Shown one piece after another: positions 8,301 to 16,137 of a stretch of DNA of 26,495 bases. Source of the stretch: an uncultured Petrimonas sp. (GTDB lineage Bacteria; Bacteroidota; Bacteroidia; Bacteroidales; Dysgonomonadaceae). The stretch covers positions 1-26,495 of the forward strand of contig CAKTUP010000008.1 in NCBI GenBank assembly GCA_934621705.1, written 5' to 3'. How positions within the stretch are numbered: position 1 is the first letter of the stretch; every line of letters begins with the position of its first letter. The notes below the pieces were generated by a model, which searched no databases, was not told the DNA's origin, and saw only the letters and a list, made by a program, of their open reading frames with translations. The position numbers and the translations under genes are program-made.

Positions 8301-8616
8301 TCCCTGTTACCACTACTTCTTGCAGCATTTCGCTGTCAGATACAAGAGTAATGTTCAAACTTGGCCTTACTGCAACTTCTTGAGTTACCATGCCTACATA
8401 CGAAATAACCAGTGTTCCGTTGGCAGGCGCCGTTAAATTAAATTGGCCATCAATATCGGTAACAGTTCCCTGCGATGTTCCCCTGACTTGGATGGTTGCT
8501 CCGATAACCGGTTCTCCAAACTCATCCACAACGGTTCCTCTTACCTGAGTTTGAGCAGTAGCTAGCCCTATTCCGATAATGAGCAGGGCCAAAAACATAG
8601 TTAGTTTTCTTTTCAT
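5305..8616 (-). CDS. SusC/RagA-family TonB-dependent outer-membrane transporter (operon 1)
   Basis: An 1103-residue TonB-dependent transporter. The order is a signal peptide (to about residue 22, LATAQ), a carboxypeptidase-D-regulatory-like domain (about 24-98, [20 protein letters not shown]), a plug domain, then a long beta-barrel ending in LTLRFGL. The SusC signature is present as [33 protein letters not shown] (split here only for naming; residues about 213-245). It takes up the ligand delivered by the paired SusD using energy from TonB-ExbBD. The frame opens at 8640, but the ATG at 8614-8616 (MKRKL) starts the signal peptide and is shared in exact context with the second susC, so it is chosen. 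No sigma/anti-sigma or hybrid sensor gene lies nearby. Confidence 0.93.
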   Translation of the reverse strand: [1103 protein letters not shown]

Positions 8617-8642
8617 AAACTCTACTTTTAAATTAAACAATT
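8603..8642 (-). repeat. 40-bp start-codon block identical in both susC genes (copy 1)
   Basis: These 40 bases, spanning 26 bp of leader, the ATG and the first codons of susC-1, are identical to 13972-14011 at the start of susC-2. Identity covers the AAGTAGAGTTT stretch just before the ATG. Conserved translation-initiation context or recent duplication/conversion are the two explanations. Confidence 0.85.
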
Positions 8643-8803
8643 ATAGTATTTAAATCATCTTTTCTATTCTGAGATAATCGCCACGAGTAGTTGAAAAACA
8701 TACGTTTTTTGGGTTGAAATAAATAATGGTATCAAGATGAAATCTTGACGGGTTTACTTTATTCATAAGCGATTAACATAAAATAAGTTTCCTTATTCGA
8801 TTG

Positions 8804-8811
8804 CAAATATA
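8804..8811 (-). promoter_or_regulatory. Candidate -7 box of uptake operon 1
   Basis: Minus-strand TATATTTG fits TAnnTTTG. A clear TTTG at the -33 distance is not seen, so it may need an activator. The implied leader to susC-1 is about 180 nt. A near-identical box occurs at 9086-9093. Confidence 0.4.
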
Positions 8812-9085
8812 AATTAATTTTTCATTATAACATTCATTTTTTGTGAATTATCGATTTTTTTTTCAAAATTTACTGCCTAATTAATTGATAATTTTCTTAT
8901 TGTTTGTAGCAAAATAATATTTCTTATTCGATATTTTTATCAATTAAATTCAAATAATAGTAAAGTCAAAAAACAGTTCAAAATCCTGATAATGTATGAA
9001 AAATGAGCATGGGAAACCCTTAGGAAGTGATTGTGGCTCTTTATTCATAATTTATTTAACATACGTTTTCAACTTAACGTTGGTG

Positions 9086-9093
9086 CAAATATA
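9086..9093 (-). promoter_or_regulatory. Second, distal -7-like box upstream of uptake operon 1
   Basis: Minus-strand TATATTTG in the same local context (GCAAATATAGATTAATTTTTTT on the plus strand) as the box at 8804-8811. It may be a second promoter or a decayed duplicate. No good -33 element is visible. Confidence 0.3.
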
Positions 9094-9197
9094 GATTAAT
9101 TTTTTTAATCGTAGAGCTATTTTTGCTGTTTTTTTATATTCAGGTAACAATTCGACAATAAAACGAATGTAATTATTACACTTTTAATTTTATGACA

Positions 9198-9232
9198 AAC
9201 AAAAAGCCGATGAACTTATATGGTTCACCGGC
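9198..9232 (-). terminator. Intrinsic terminator of uptake operon 2
   Basis: Stem GCCGATGAAC (9206-9215) with GTTCACCGGC (9223-9232), one non-Watson-Crick pair, 7-base loop. On the minus strand it is followed by TTTTTGTTTG. It lies 33 bp after the stop codon of susD-2. Confidence 0.75.
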
Positions 9233-9264
9233 TCTAACTATTTTTGATCAAATTTTCTATTCTA

Positions 9265-10869
9265 CTAAGTGCCCCATCCTGCGTTTTGCTGTTCTGCAAT
9301 TTTAGGATTTGAAGAAATTTCAGACAATGGAATTGGGAAAATGTATCTTCTGTCCTCGAAATTAAAACCTTCAGTTTTAATAATGTTGGGATCAATAACA
9401 CCAGATGCGGGAACGTATGATTCTGTTTTCATACTGCCCCATGATGCTTTATTCGGTATTCCCGCTTTTCCGTCTTTACTTTTTACTGCATATTTGTTGT
9501 CGTAGGTCAAACGATGAATATCGGGCCAGCGCCTGCCTTCCGCGAGAAATTCGATTTCGCGTTCCTGTAAAATAGCTTTCATCAAGTCGTCAACATTAGC
9601 AAAAGAAGAAAGTTTAAATTGTGATGCAGAGTCAGTAACCGCTCTGTTGCGTACTGCATTTAACAGATCAACTGCCTTTTGTGTTACTCCGCTTTGACGA
9701 GCTTCGGCTTCGGCATAATTCAACAACACTTCGGCATAACGTAATATCGGAGTCCAATCATTCATTACTGTTCCGGCGCGGTATTTCCATGACCAGAAGG
9801 CATCAATACCGCCATATACTGCTCTTTTCAGTAGCTGTTCGCGTCTTAAATCGTCCTCCAGCCAGAAATCGGCATTAATGATAATGGGGCTTACAGCTAC
9901 CAAGCTACGAACCGTAAAATAAAATTGTGAAAGCGAACCATTATTTGTGGCATTATCCAGCGCACTGTTTTCTATGGAAAAAATGGATTCAGAATTGCTG
10001 CTGTTGTTAGCAAAAGGACCTTCGGGTTCGGAAGTCAACGCGTAAGCACCAATAGGACTCGTGAAAGGAGCAGTTGCTCCAACAATTTTACTGGATTCAG
10101 TGATAACATCCGACCATTTTCCCATGTGTTGGTATACACGAGCTTTCAGCGCTATAGCAGCTCCTTTGGTAGCTCGCGAAATTTTCAAGCCTCCTGCTCT
10201 GGTTACCGCTAAATTTTGTTCAGCAAAAGCCAAGTCATCAAGAATCTGTTGGTATGTAGCAGCAACAGTTGCTCTTCCGGCTTCCTTGGCCTCTTCCACT
10301 TTATCGATTGTGTTAATGGGAACTGTGCTTACCGGAACTCCAAAATGAGAAGCATCAGGAGTTGCCGCATATGGTAATGCAAAATAAACCAACAATTCAT
10401 GCAATCCCAGCGCTCTGAGGAAACGTACTTCGGCTTCTCCATCCGTGGCTTTCTCTTGTGAGATAACACCGTTTTGCACTGCCGTTCTTAAACCATCAAT
10501 TACAATGTTTATTTTGTTTACCATTTGATAGGTACATTCCCAATGAGCCTGACCATTTGGAGAGGCCACGGTATAATCTCCGTTGTAAGTAACGGCAAAG
10601 AACTGTTGCACATTCAACATGTTTTCACCTTTCATATCTCCCTGCTGTACGGTTGCCGCACCAAACGGATAGCCGCGCCGTTGATTATTACCCGGGTAAT
10701 AGCCGCTTTGTGCAGCATCATAACAGCCAACAATGGCTAACTCGCAACGTTCAGGTGTAGCGAAAGCAACACCGTAAGTTATAGCATCTTTCTGTTCGAG
10801 ATTTATCGCCTGATCAGTGCAACTGAAAAACAATGCGAGAACGAATAAGATAGATAGTATTTTTTTCAT
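9265..10869 (-). CDS. SusD/RagB-family substrate-binding lipoprotein (operon 2)
   Basis: A 534-residue SusD protein of the canonical type. The signal peptide ends LFFSC, making Cys17 the lipid anchor. The helical core has AEVRFLRALGLHELLVYFALPYA (around residues 145-167) and RATKGAAIALKARVYQHMGKW. The C-terminal block has LRYAEVLLNYAEAEAR, LNAVRNRA and QEREIEFLAEGRRWPDIHRL, then FPIPLSEI near the end. It forms the surface lid of the neighbouring SusC channel. The gene starts 35 bp after susC-2 and is followed by a terminator, so this pair has no downstream enzymes in its operon. The ligand cannot be inferred. Confidence 0.95.
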   Translation of the reverse strand: MKKILSILFVLALFFSCTDQAINLEQKDAITYGVAFATPERCELAIVGCYDAAQSGYYPGNNQRRGYPFGAATVQQGDMKGENMLNVQQFFAVTYNGDYTVASPNGQAHWECTYQMVNKINIVIDGLRTAVQNGVISQEKATDGEAEVRFLRALGLHELLVYFALPYAATPDASHFGVPVSTVPINTIDKVEEAKEAGRATVAATYQQILDDLAFAEQNLAVTRAGGLKISRATKGAAIALKARVYQHMGKWSDVITESSKIVGATAPFTSPIGAYALTSEPEGPFANNSSNSESIFSIENSALDNATNNGSLSQFYFTVRSLVAVSPIIINADFWLEDDLRREQLLKRAVYGGIDAFWSWKYRAGTVMNDWTPILRYAEVLLNYAEAEARQSGVTQKAVDLLNAVRNRAVTDSASQFKLSSFANVDDLMKAILQEREIEFLAEGRRWPDIHRLTYDNKYAVKSKDGKAGIPNKASWGSMKTESYVPASGVIDPNIIKTEGFNFEDRRYIFPIPLSEISSNPKIAEQQNAGWGT

Positions 10870-10904
10870 ATTTTGATATTTATATTTCGTTTACTATTAA
10901 TTAC

Positions 10905-13900
10905 TTAAAATCCGATGTTTAAACCAATCAGAAATGTTCTCTGTTGAGGATTTCCGTTCCAGTCAACACCCGGCACTACTGTATAGCCTTCAGGGTCTAA
11001 GCCGCTGTATTTGGTGAAAGTGGCCAAGTTTTGTCCCTGCAAATAAATTCTCACTTTTTCTACCCATAACTGACTGCAAAGTTCTTTCGGGAAATTATAT
11101 CCGACAGAAAGGTTTTGAAGTTTCAGGAAGTCTCCGTTTTCGAGCCAACGCGAAGAACCTTCACCCGTGAGATTAATAAAACCGGCTCTTCCGTACCATA
11201 ATTTCGGCACATTTCCATCTCCCGGGTTGCTTTCGCTTTGCCAACGACCCAATATTTCCGTGCTACTGTTTGTAAACCCTTGGTCTAACATATCTCTGCG
11301 CGTAACGTTTGCAATTTTGTTACCTCCTGAGAAACGGAAGAAAATGTTAAAGTCAAAATTTTTCACAGTTACGGTGTTATCCCATCCTCCAAACCAAGTT
11401 GGCAAAGAATTACCAAGTATTACTTTGTCGTCTTGAACAAGGTTGGATGCCTGGCTTAAATCGGTAGGATCATTCGGGTTATATACGTAATACCGGGTAT
11501 TTGTAATATTTCCTTGCACAATGGTTCCATCTTTTTTGTAATACATCGGGTTTCCGTTCTTCATATTAACACCGGCGTATTGGTATCCCCAAAGAGCGTT
11601 CATGGATTCACCTTCTCTTAAAATATGGTGTTCGTAAGGAATCTCATTTACCAACGTAACTATTTTACTTTGCTGAGTGGAAAAGTTGAACGCGGTTTTC
11701 CAGATCAGGTCATTATTCTGAATTATGTTACCTCCCAATTCAAGTTCGATACCTTTGTTTTCAATTTTACCGTAATTTTGAGCGATAACATTCCACGGAA
11801 TACCCAACGATGGAGGAGTAGGAACATCTAAAACAATATCGCTGTTGTCTTTTTGCCAGTATGCAAAAACAAGATTGAAACGGTTGTGGAGGAAAGCCGC
11901 ATCGAATCCGAAATCGAGAATTTTTTGCTTTTCCCACTGTAAAGCAGGATTTCCTGCCTGATAGTAAGCGATACCTGCCTGATCTCCATATTTCTGGCCG
12001 GCAAAAATATCGTTATACATAAAGTCTCCCGATAATCTGTCGTTGCCTACTTCGGCAAAACTACCTCTAAGACGGAAATCACTTATAATATCGTTAATGC
12101 TGCTTTCTTTCCAGAAATCTAAGCCCGAAATACGTACAGCGGCAGAACCTCCATAAAATGTTCCCCAACGATTATCTTTATGTAAATTAGAGATACCGTC
12201 TCTGCGAAGAGATCCTCCTACATAAAAAATACTGTTGTAATTGTAGTTTGCACGAAAGATATAAGAAGCCAACCCGTTTGTTGTCCAGCTCCCCCCGGAA
12301 CTTTGTGTTACATAGGTGTCCGAAATCATTTCATTTACAAAGAAAGGGTCGGAAAAATCACGTGCACCGGCAGTGTAACGGCTATAAACATAATTTGTCC
12401 ATTCCGCAACTGCCGTAGCATCTAAATTGTGTAATCCAAATGATTTATTTGCTGATAAGATGTTCTGAAAGTTCCAACGTTGTCTTTTAATGGACGATCT
12501 GCTGATCAATCCTTTGTAGCCAAAGCCGTCGCCCGACTCGGGTTTCCAGATATAGCTATCGTCTATCATATTTACGTCGGCGCCTACCAAAGACCTAAAC
12601 GTAAGCCAATTAGTAGGTCTGATATCGATATTGGCGGTTGGGAGAATTCTGTATGAATTGTTTTTTTGTACGTTGTTCTTCAACACCCAAACTATATTTG
12701 GAATGGTATTCTCAATAGTTCGCAAATTTGCCCCTTTGGCTAATGATTTACGATCACTTGAATCGATATTGAATCCGGTCGGGTCATCCGGGTTATAAAC
12801 AGCAACGTTTGGTAACATTCTTGAACTCGCATACATATTATCGCTGATTGAATTTGTTCCTTTCACAGGACCTGTATTCACTTGATTGGATGCATTAAGT
12901 GAAAAGCCGGCTGTTACATAATCTTTCAAAAACTTATGCTCCGCTCTCGCGTAAAAGGTGTAACGATTGTAGCTGTTATTGATGGACAATCCTTTTTGAT
13001 CGGTATAACCCGCCGACATAAAGTATTGCGTTTGAGGAGAAGCTCCCGAAATGGATACCGTATGGCTGTGCTGGAAACCGGTTCTAAAAACATGGTCATA
13101 CCAGTTAGTATCGGTGCCGTTCTCATCCATTTTTGCTTGAGGATTACCTCCACTATTCGCATACTTTTCGTTTGCGATAGTGACGAATTGCTCAGCGTTT
13201 AAAAGATCGTACAATTTAGAAGCGGAAGACCATCCCATCCAGGAATCATAGCTTATTTTTGCTGCTCCTTGTTTCCCTTGCTTCGTGGTTATTAAAACCA
13301 CCCCATTTGCAGCACGTGAACCATAAATAGCTGTTGCAGCTCCGTCTTTTAAGATTTCAAATGATTCGATATCTGATGGATTGATGTCTGCAAGAGCATT
13401 GTTGTTTGAATAAGAATATCCAACGTTACCCGAAGTTACCGGTACACCATTGATTACATAGAGAGGAGTATTTGACGAAGAAATTGTACCGACCCCACGA
13501 ATAATAACTCGTGGCGGTTGCGTAACGTCGCCCGAAGGTGCAATTACCTGCACACCCGAAGCTCTCCCCGCCATTTGCTGCATAAAACTGGGAGATGCTT
13601 TTGACGACAAATCATCCCCTCTAATTTGAGATATCGAACTGGTAACGTCTCTTTTGCGTTGTGTACCGTACCCCACAACTACAATTTCATCTAATAATTC
13701 GGTATCCGGTAAAAGAGCAACGTTCACTGTTGGAGCCGCAGTAACCTCTTGAGTAACTAATCCAACATAAGAAATTACCAATGTGCTGTTGGCCGGGGCA
13801 GCTAACGAGAACCGGCCATCAAGATCGGTTATTGTTCCTTGTCCGGTTCCTTTTATCTGCACAGTTGCCCCAATTATGGGCACTCCTGCCTCATCCACAA

Positions 13901-13985
13901 TTGTGCCACGCACTTGCGTTTGAGCCGTAATAATCCCTATTCCCACGAAGAACAGGGCCAAAAACAAAAACAGTTTTCTTTTCAT
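10905..13985 (-). CDS. SusC/RagA-family TonB-dependent outer-membrane transporter (operon 2)
   Basis: A 1026-residue transporter with signal peptide ([17 protein letters not shown]... ending ITAQ), a carboxypeptidase-D-regulatory-like domain (about residues 24-98), a plug with the SusC motif [20 protein letters not shown] (about 98-117) and [24 protein letters not shown] (split region about 207-230), and a barrel ending [11 protein letters not shown] with the usual terminal Phe. It imports what SusD-2 binds. The ATG at 13983-13985 is chosen over the upstream ATG at 14007-14009 because it begins the signal peptide. The N-terminal 100 residues resemble susC-1 closely while the barrels diverge, so the two systems probably carry different ligands. 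Confidence 0.94.
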   Translation of the reverse strand: [1026 protein letters not shown]

Positions 13986-14011
13986 AAACTCTACTTTTAA
14001 ATTAAACAATT
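13972..14011 (-). repeat. 40-bp start-codon block identical in both susC genes (copy 2)
   Basis: Exact match to 8603-8642 over leader, ATG and first codons. Upstream of this block (from 14012) the two leaders diverge. Confidence 0.85.
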
Positions 14012-14488
14012 TTTTGATATTAAAATAAATTTTTATTTACACCTTTTGGATGTGTTGGTTTTTTATCTTGACACATGGCTGGAAGACAGCCAATTATGAG
14101 TCTGTATTATAATAGCTTTTCTTTAAGAAATTAAAAATCGAACAAATATAGATGAAATTATAATACAACAACAATAATATGACGTTTTTAACATTTCATT
14201 TTCCGTTTTTTATTATTGTTTTAATTACACTTTTAAAATATTTATGCAGAATAATATTCGAAAAGTAATTTATTTCCGTTATTTTTCTTTTTTAATTGTA
14301 TGATATGGGATTTTAATTGTAAAATATCCTAAAACGCGACAAAGGTAATATCAGGATTAACAATATGCAAAATATTTATGTTAAAATTAGAATTATGACT
14401 GCTGTGAAGATATAATTGAAACAGAATGATGGATAATGAGCAGATAATGTGTTTTTTTGATAAAAAATTATTTTGTTAATTTTAATTA
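14012..14488. other. AT-rich leader and promoter region of uptake operon 2
   Basis: No gene is seen. On the minus strand a predicted leader of about 145 nt contains a hairpin TGGCTG/CAGCCA (14076-14092). Beyond the promoter at 14143-14171 the sequence is very AT-rich with no further structure I can support. Confidence 0.5.
14143..14171 (-). promoter_or_regulatory. Candidate promoter of uptake operon 2
   Basis: Minus-strand TATATTTG (14150-14143) fits the -7 box. TTG at 14171-14169 is 18 bp away and could serve as a weak -33 element. Confidence 0.45.
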
Positions 14489-14704
14489 AGTACCAATTAA
14501 AAATTACTTTGTGTTATTTTGCTTTGCAAAATTTTTATATACAGCCACCGCTCGAACTTGTTCGCTCGCCTGCCTGTCGGCAGACAGGTTTTGACGAGAA
14601 ATGGCACCAATTTGCACAAATACATCACAAAGCTGATTTAATATTCGTGTTTATTTAGTGTCATTCGTGGCTAAAAATAACTATAACTAATTTGTGTCTC
14701 ATAC
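14489..14704. mobile_element. Small inverted-repeat element, copy 2 (216 bp)
   Basis: Begins AGTACCAATT and ends CTCATAC, flanked by TTA on both sides (14486-14488 and 14705-14707), as in the other two copies. The ends pair imperfectly (19 of 29). It has the same ATTTTGC/GCAAAAT hairpin but carries an extra central segment with the hairpin CCTGTC-GGCA-GACAGG (14573-14588) in place of the AATCGGC/GCCGATT hairpin, so it is longer and more diverged than copies 1 and 3. It lies in non-coding DNA between uptake operon 2 and the FKBP genes. No protein is encoded. Confidence 0.65.
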
Positions 14705-14722
14705 TTAAATGATAATCTATGT

Positions 14723-14859
14723 GGCATGGTAAGCCGGATTTTCATAACCGCAGGTCAGCGACCGGTGGTTATGAAGATGCTGCCTTTTAGGCAAGTGCAA
14801 CGGTGATATCCGTTGGGTGGGTGGTCAGAACACGGTAAGCTACAGACAAGAATGTCTGT
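14723..14859. other. Cluster of strong palindromes, possible structured RNA or decayed element end
   Basis: Successive stems are TTCATAACC/GGTTATGAA with nested GGTC/GACC (14741-14775), TGCC/GGCA (14781-14793), CAACGG/CCGTTG (14798-14815) and ACAGACA/TGTCTGT (14842-14859). The segment is much more GC-rich than its surroundings. It does not match tRNA, RNase P, tmRNA or SRP RNA as I know them. No promoter is evident, so a palindromic intergenic repeat is as likely as an RNA gene. Confidence 0.4.
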
Positions 14860-14989
14860 TTACCCATTAAAAAATAAGCATCACCCGAGCCGGGCAATGC
14901 CTATAAAAATTTATCTAATGGATTGAGAGTTATAAAATGTTGAGAAATTCATTTCAAAACTCAAAACTCTCAGAACTCAAAACTAATTC
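14860..14989. other. Non-coding, short tandem words after the FKBP lipoprotein gene
   Basis: Contains repeated CTCAAAACT-like words (about 14955-14983) directly beyond the stop codon of the minus-strand FKBP gene. No convincing T-tailed terminator is seen. Confidence 0.4.
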
Positions 14990-16012
14990 TTAGTTCTCTA
15001 TCCCCAACAATTCCACATCGAAGATGAGAGTGGAGAATGGCTTGATGGTTCCGCGGTCTTGCGCACCATAGGCCAGGTCATAAGGAACATACAACTTCCA
15101 TTTCGATCCAACCGGCATTAACTTAAGCGCTTCTGTCCATCCGGGAATAACTTGTGTTACGCCGAAAGTAGAGGGTTCTTTCCTGTCGACACTGCTTTCG
15201 AAAACGGTTCCGTTGATAAGCGTTCCGTGATAGTGAACTTTCACTGTGTTGGTATCAGCAGGGATAGGACCGTTACCCTGGCGTATAACTTCGTACTGTA
15301 ATCCGCTGGGAAGCGTTACTACTCCTTCGCGAGCAGCGTTATCGGCCAAGAATTTTTCGCCTGCGGCGATGCTGTCTTGATATTGAACTTTCAATTCCTC
15401 TTCTTGCTTAGCTTGCTGTTTGGCTTGTGCTTCTTCCATTCTGCTCTGAATCAATCCATTAGCGTCCATCTTGGAAATGGCAGTGTTTTGATTTTTCAGT
15501 GTTCCGATAAGTCCGGACAACATTTGATCGTTGTTGATCTTTTTGGTGGAATCCTGTCCAAACAACATGGTGCCGAATTGCGGAAGCATTTGTTGAGAGA
15601 TCTGATGTCCGATGCTTAATCCCTGGATGTAAGCCGATTTTTCTTCGCCGCCTTTCAGCGATTCCTTCAATCCTTTGATAAAATCGTTCAGTTTGGGAGC
15701 ATTTACTTTGTTCAACGAATCTATTTTCGCGTTCATTTCTTTTTGCAAAACCGGTTTCTGAACAGAATCTGCTGCAGCGATACGCATTTGATAATCGTAT
15801 TCGATGTTGGATGCGCTCTGGATAATGCCCGATTGTTCCAGGTATTGAATCAATCCGCCCTGATCGGCAAGATTAACGCCGTAAGCATAAGAAATACTGT
15901 CCACATCGCTTTTCAACGATGCTGCGGGAGCCGAACTGCCGCCGCCACAGGATGACAGAATTACAGCGAATGCTGCAATTGCGCCAAGTACAAAAAAGTT
16001 TTTTCCTTTCAT
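14990..16012 (-). CDS. FKBP-type peptidyl-prolyl isomerase lipoprotein (FkpA-like)
   Basis: A 340-residue lipoprotein. The signal peptide ends ILSSC, with Cys22 followed by GGGSS, which suggests export and lipid anchoring in the periplasm or outer membrane. An FKBP_N-type helical dimerisation region (about residues 36-230, rich in Gln/Lys/Glu) precedes the FKBP catalytic domain (about 235-340), recognisable by VKVHYHGTLINGTVFESSVDR, PGWTEALKLMPVGSKWKLYVP and FDVELLGIEN. It catalyses cis-trans isomerisation of X-Pro bonds and probably acts as a folding chaperone for exported proteins. It lies 125 bp downstream of a cytoplasmic FKBP gene on the same strand, and their catalytic domains are close paralogues. 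Confidence 0.92.
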   Translation of the reverse strand: MKGKNFFVLGAIAAFAVILSSCGGGSSAPAASLKSDVDSISYAYGVNLADQGGLIQYLEQSGIIQSASNIEYDYQMRIAAADSVQKPVLQKEMNAKIDSLNKVNAPKLNDFIKGLKESLKGGEEKSAYIQGLSIGHQISQQMLPQFGTMLFGQDSTKKINNDQMLSGLIGTLKNQNTAISKMDANGLIQSRMEEAQAKQQAKQEEELKVQYQDSIAAGEKFLADNAAREGVVTLPSGLQYEVIRQGNGPIPADTNTVKVHYHGTLINGTVFESSVDRKEPSTFGVTQVIPGWTEALKLMPVGSKWKLYVPYDLAYGAQDRGTIKPFSTLIFDVELLGIEN

Positions 16013-16064
16013 TTTTTTCTTTTTTTATTTAAAATTGTTTTGAAGTTATATTGTTATTTATTTT

Positions 16065-16137
16065 GAGACGCAAGCATTGCGTCTCTACATTTGCGGACTG
16101 TGACCCGAAACTCGCACCCCGCACCTCGTAACCCGAG
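16065..16137. repeat. Intergenic palindromic and word repeats between the FKBP genes
   Basis: A perfect stem GAGACGCAA-GCA-TTGCGTCTC (16065-16085) is followed by CCGAAACTCGCACCCCGCAC and related words up to 16137. The second part is the reverse complement of the G-rich repeat family at 1091-1155 (shared GTTTCGGGT and GGTGCGGGGTGCG-like words). Such repeats are common between Bacteroidetes genes. A transcript-processing or terminator role is possible but not shown. Confidence 0.6.

Larger units (their letters stand above)
8617..9200. other. Long AT-rich leader and promoter region of uptake operon 1
   Basis: There is no gene in this 584-bp stretch. Reading toward susC-1 it holds two similar modules: TTTATTCATAA, then TTAACATA, then GCAAATATARATTAATTTTT (about 8758-8822 and 9040-9105). 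Each contains a TATATTTG promoter box on the minus strand. Within the predicted leader is a hairpin TCAAGAT-GAA-ATCTTGA (8732-8748). No plausible small protein was found. Confidence 0.5.

Noticed and set aside
14723..14859. tRNA, RNase P RNA or tmRNA
   Set aside because: There is no cloverleaf with a TTCRANNC loop and none of the conserved RNase P or tmRNA core sequences that I know.
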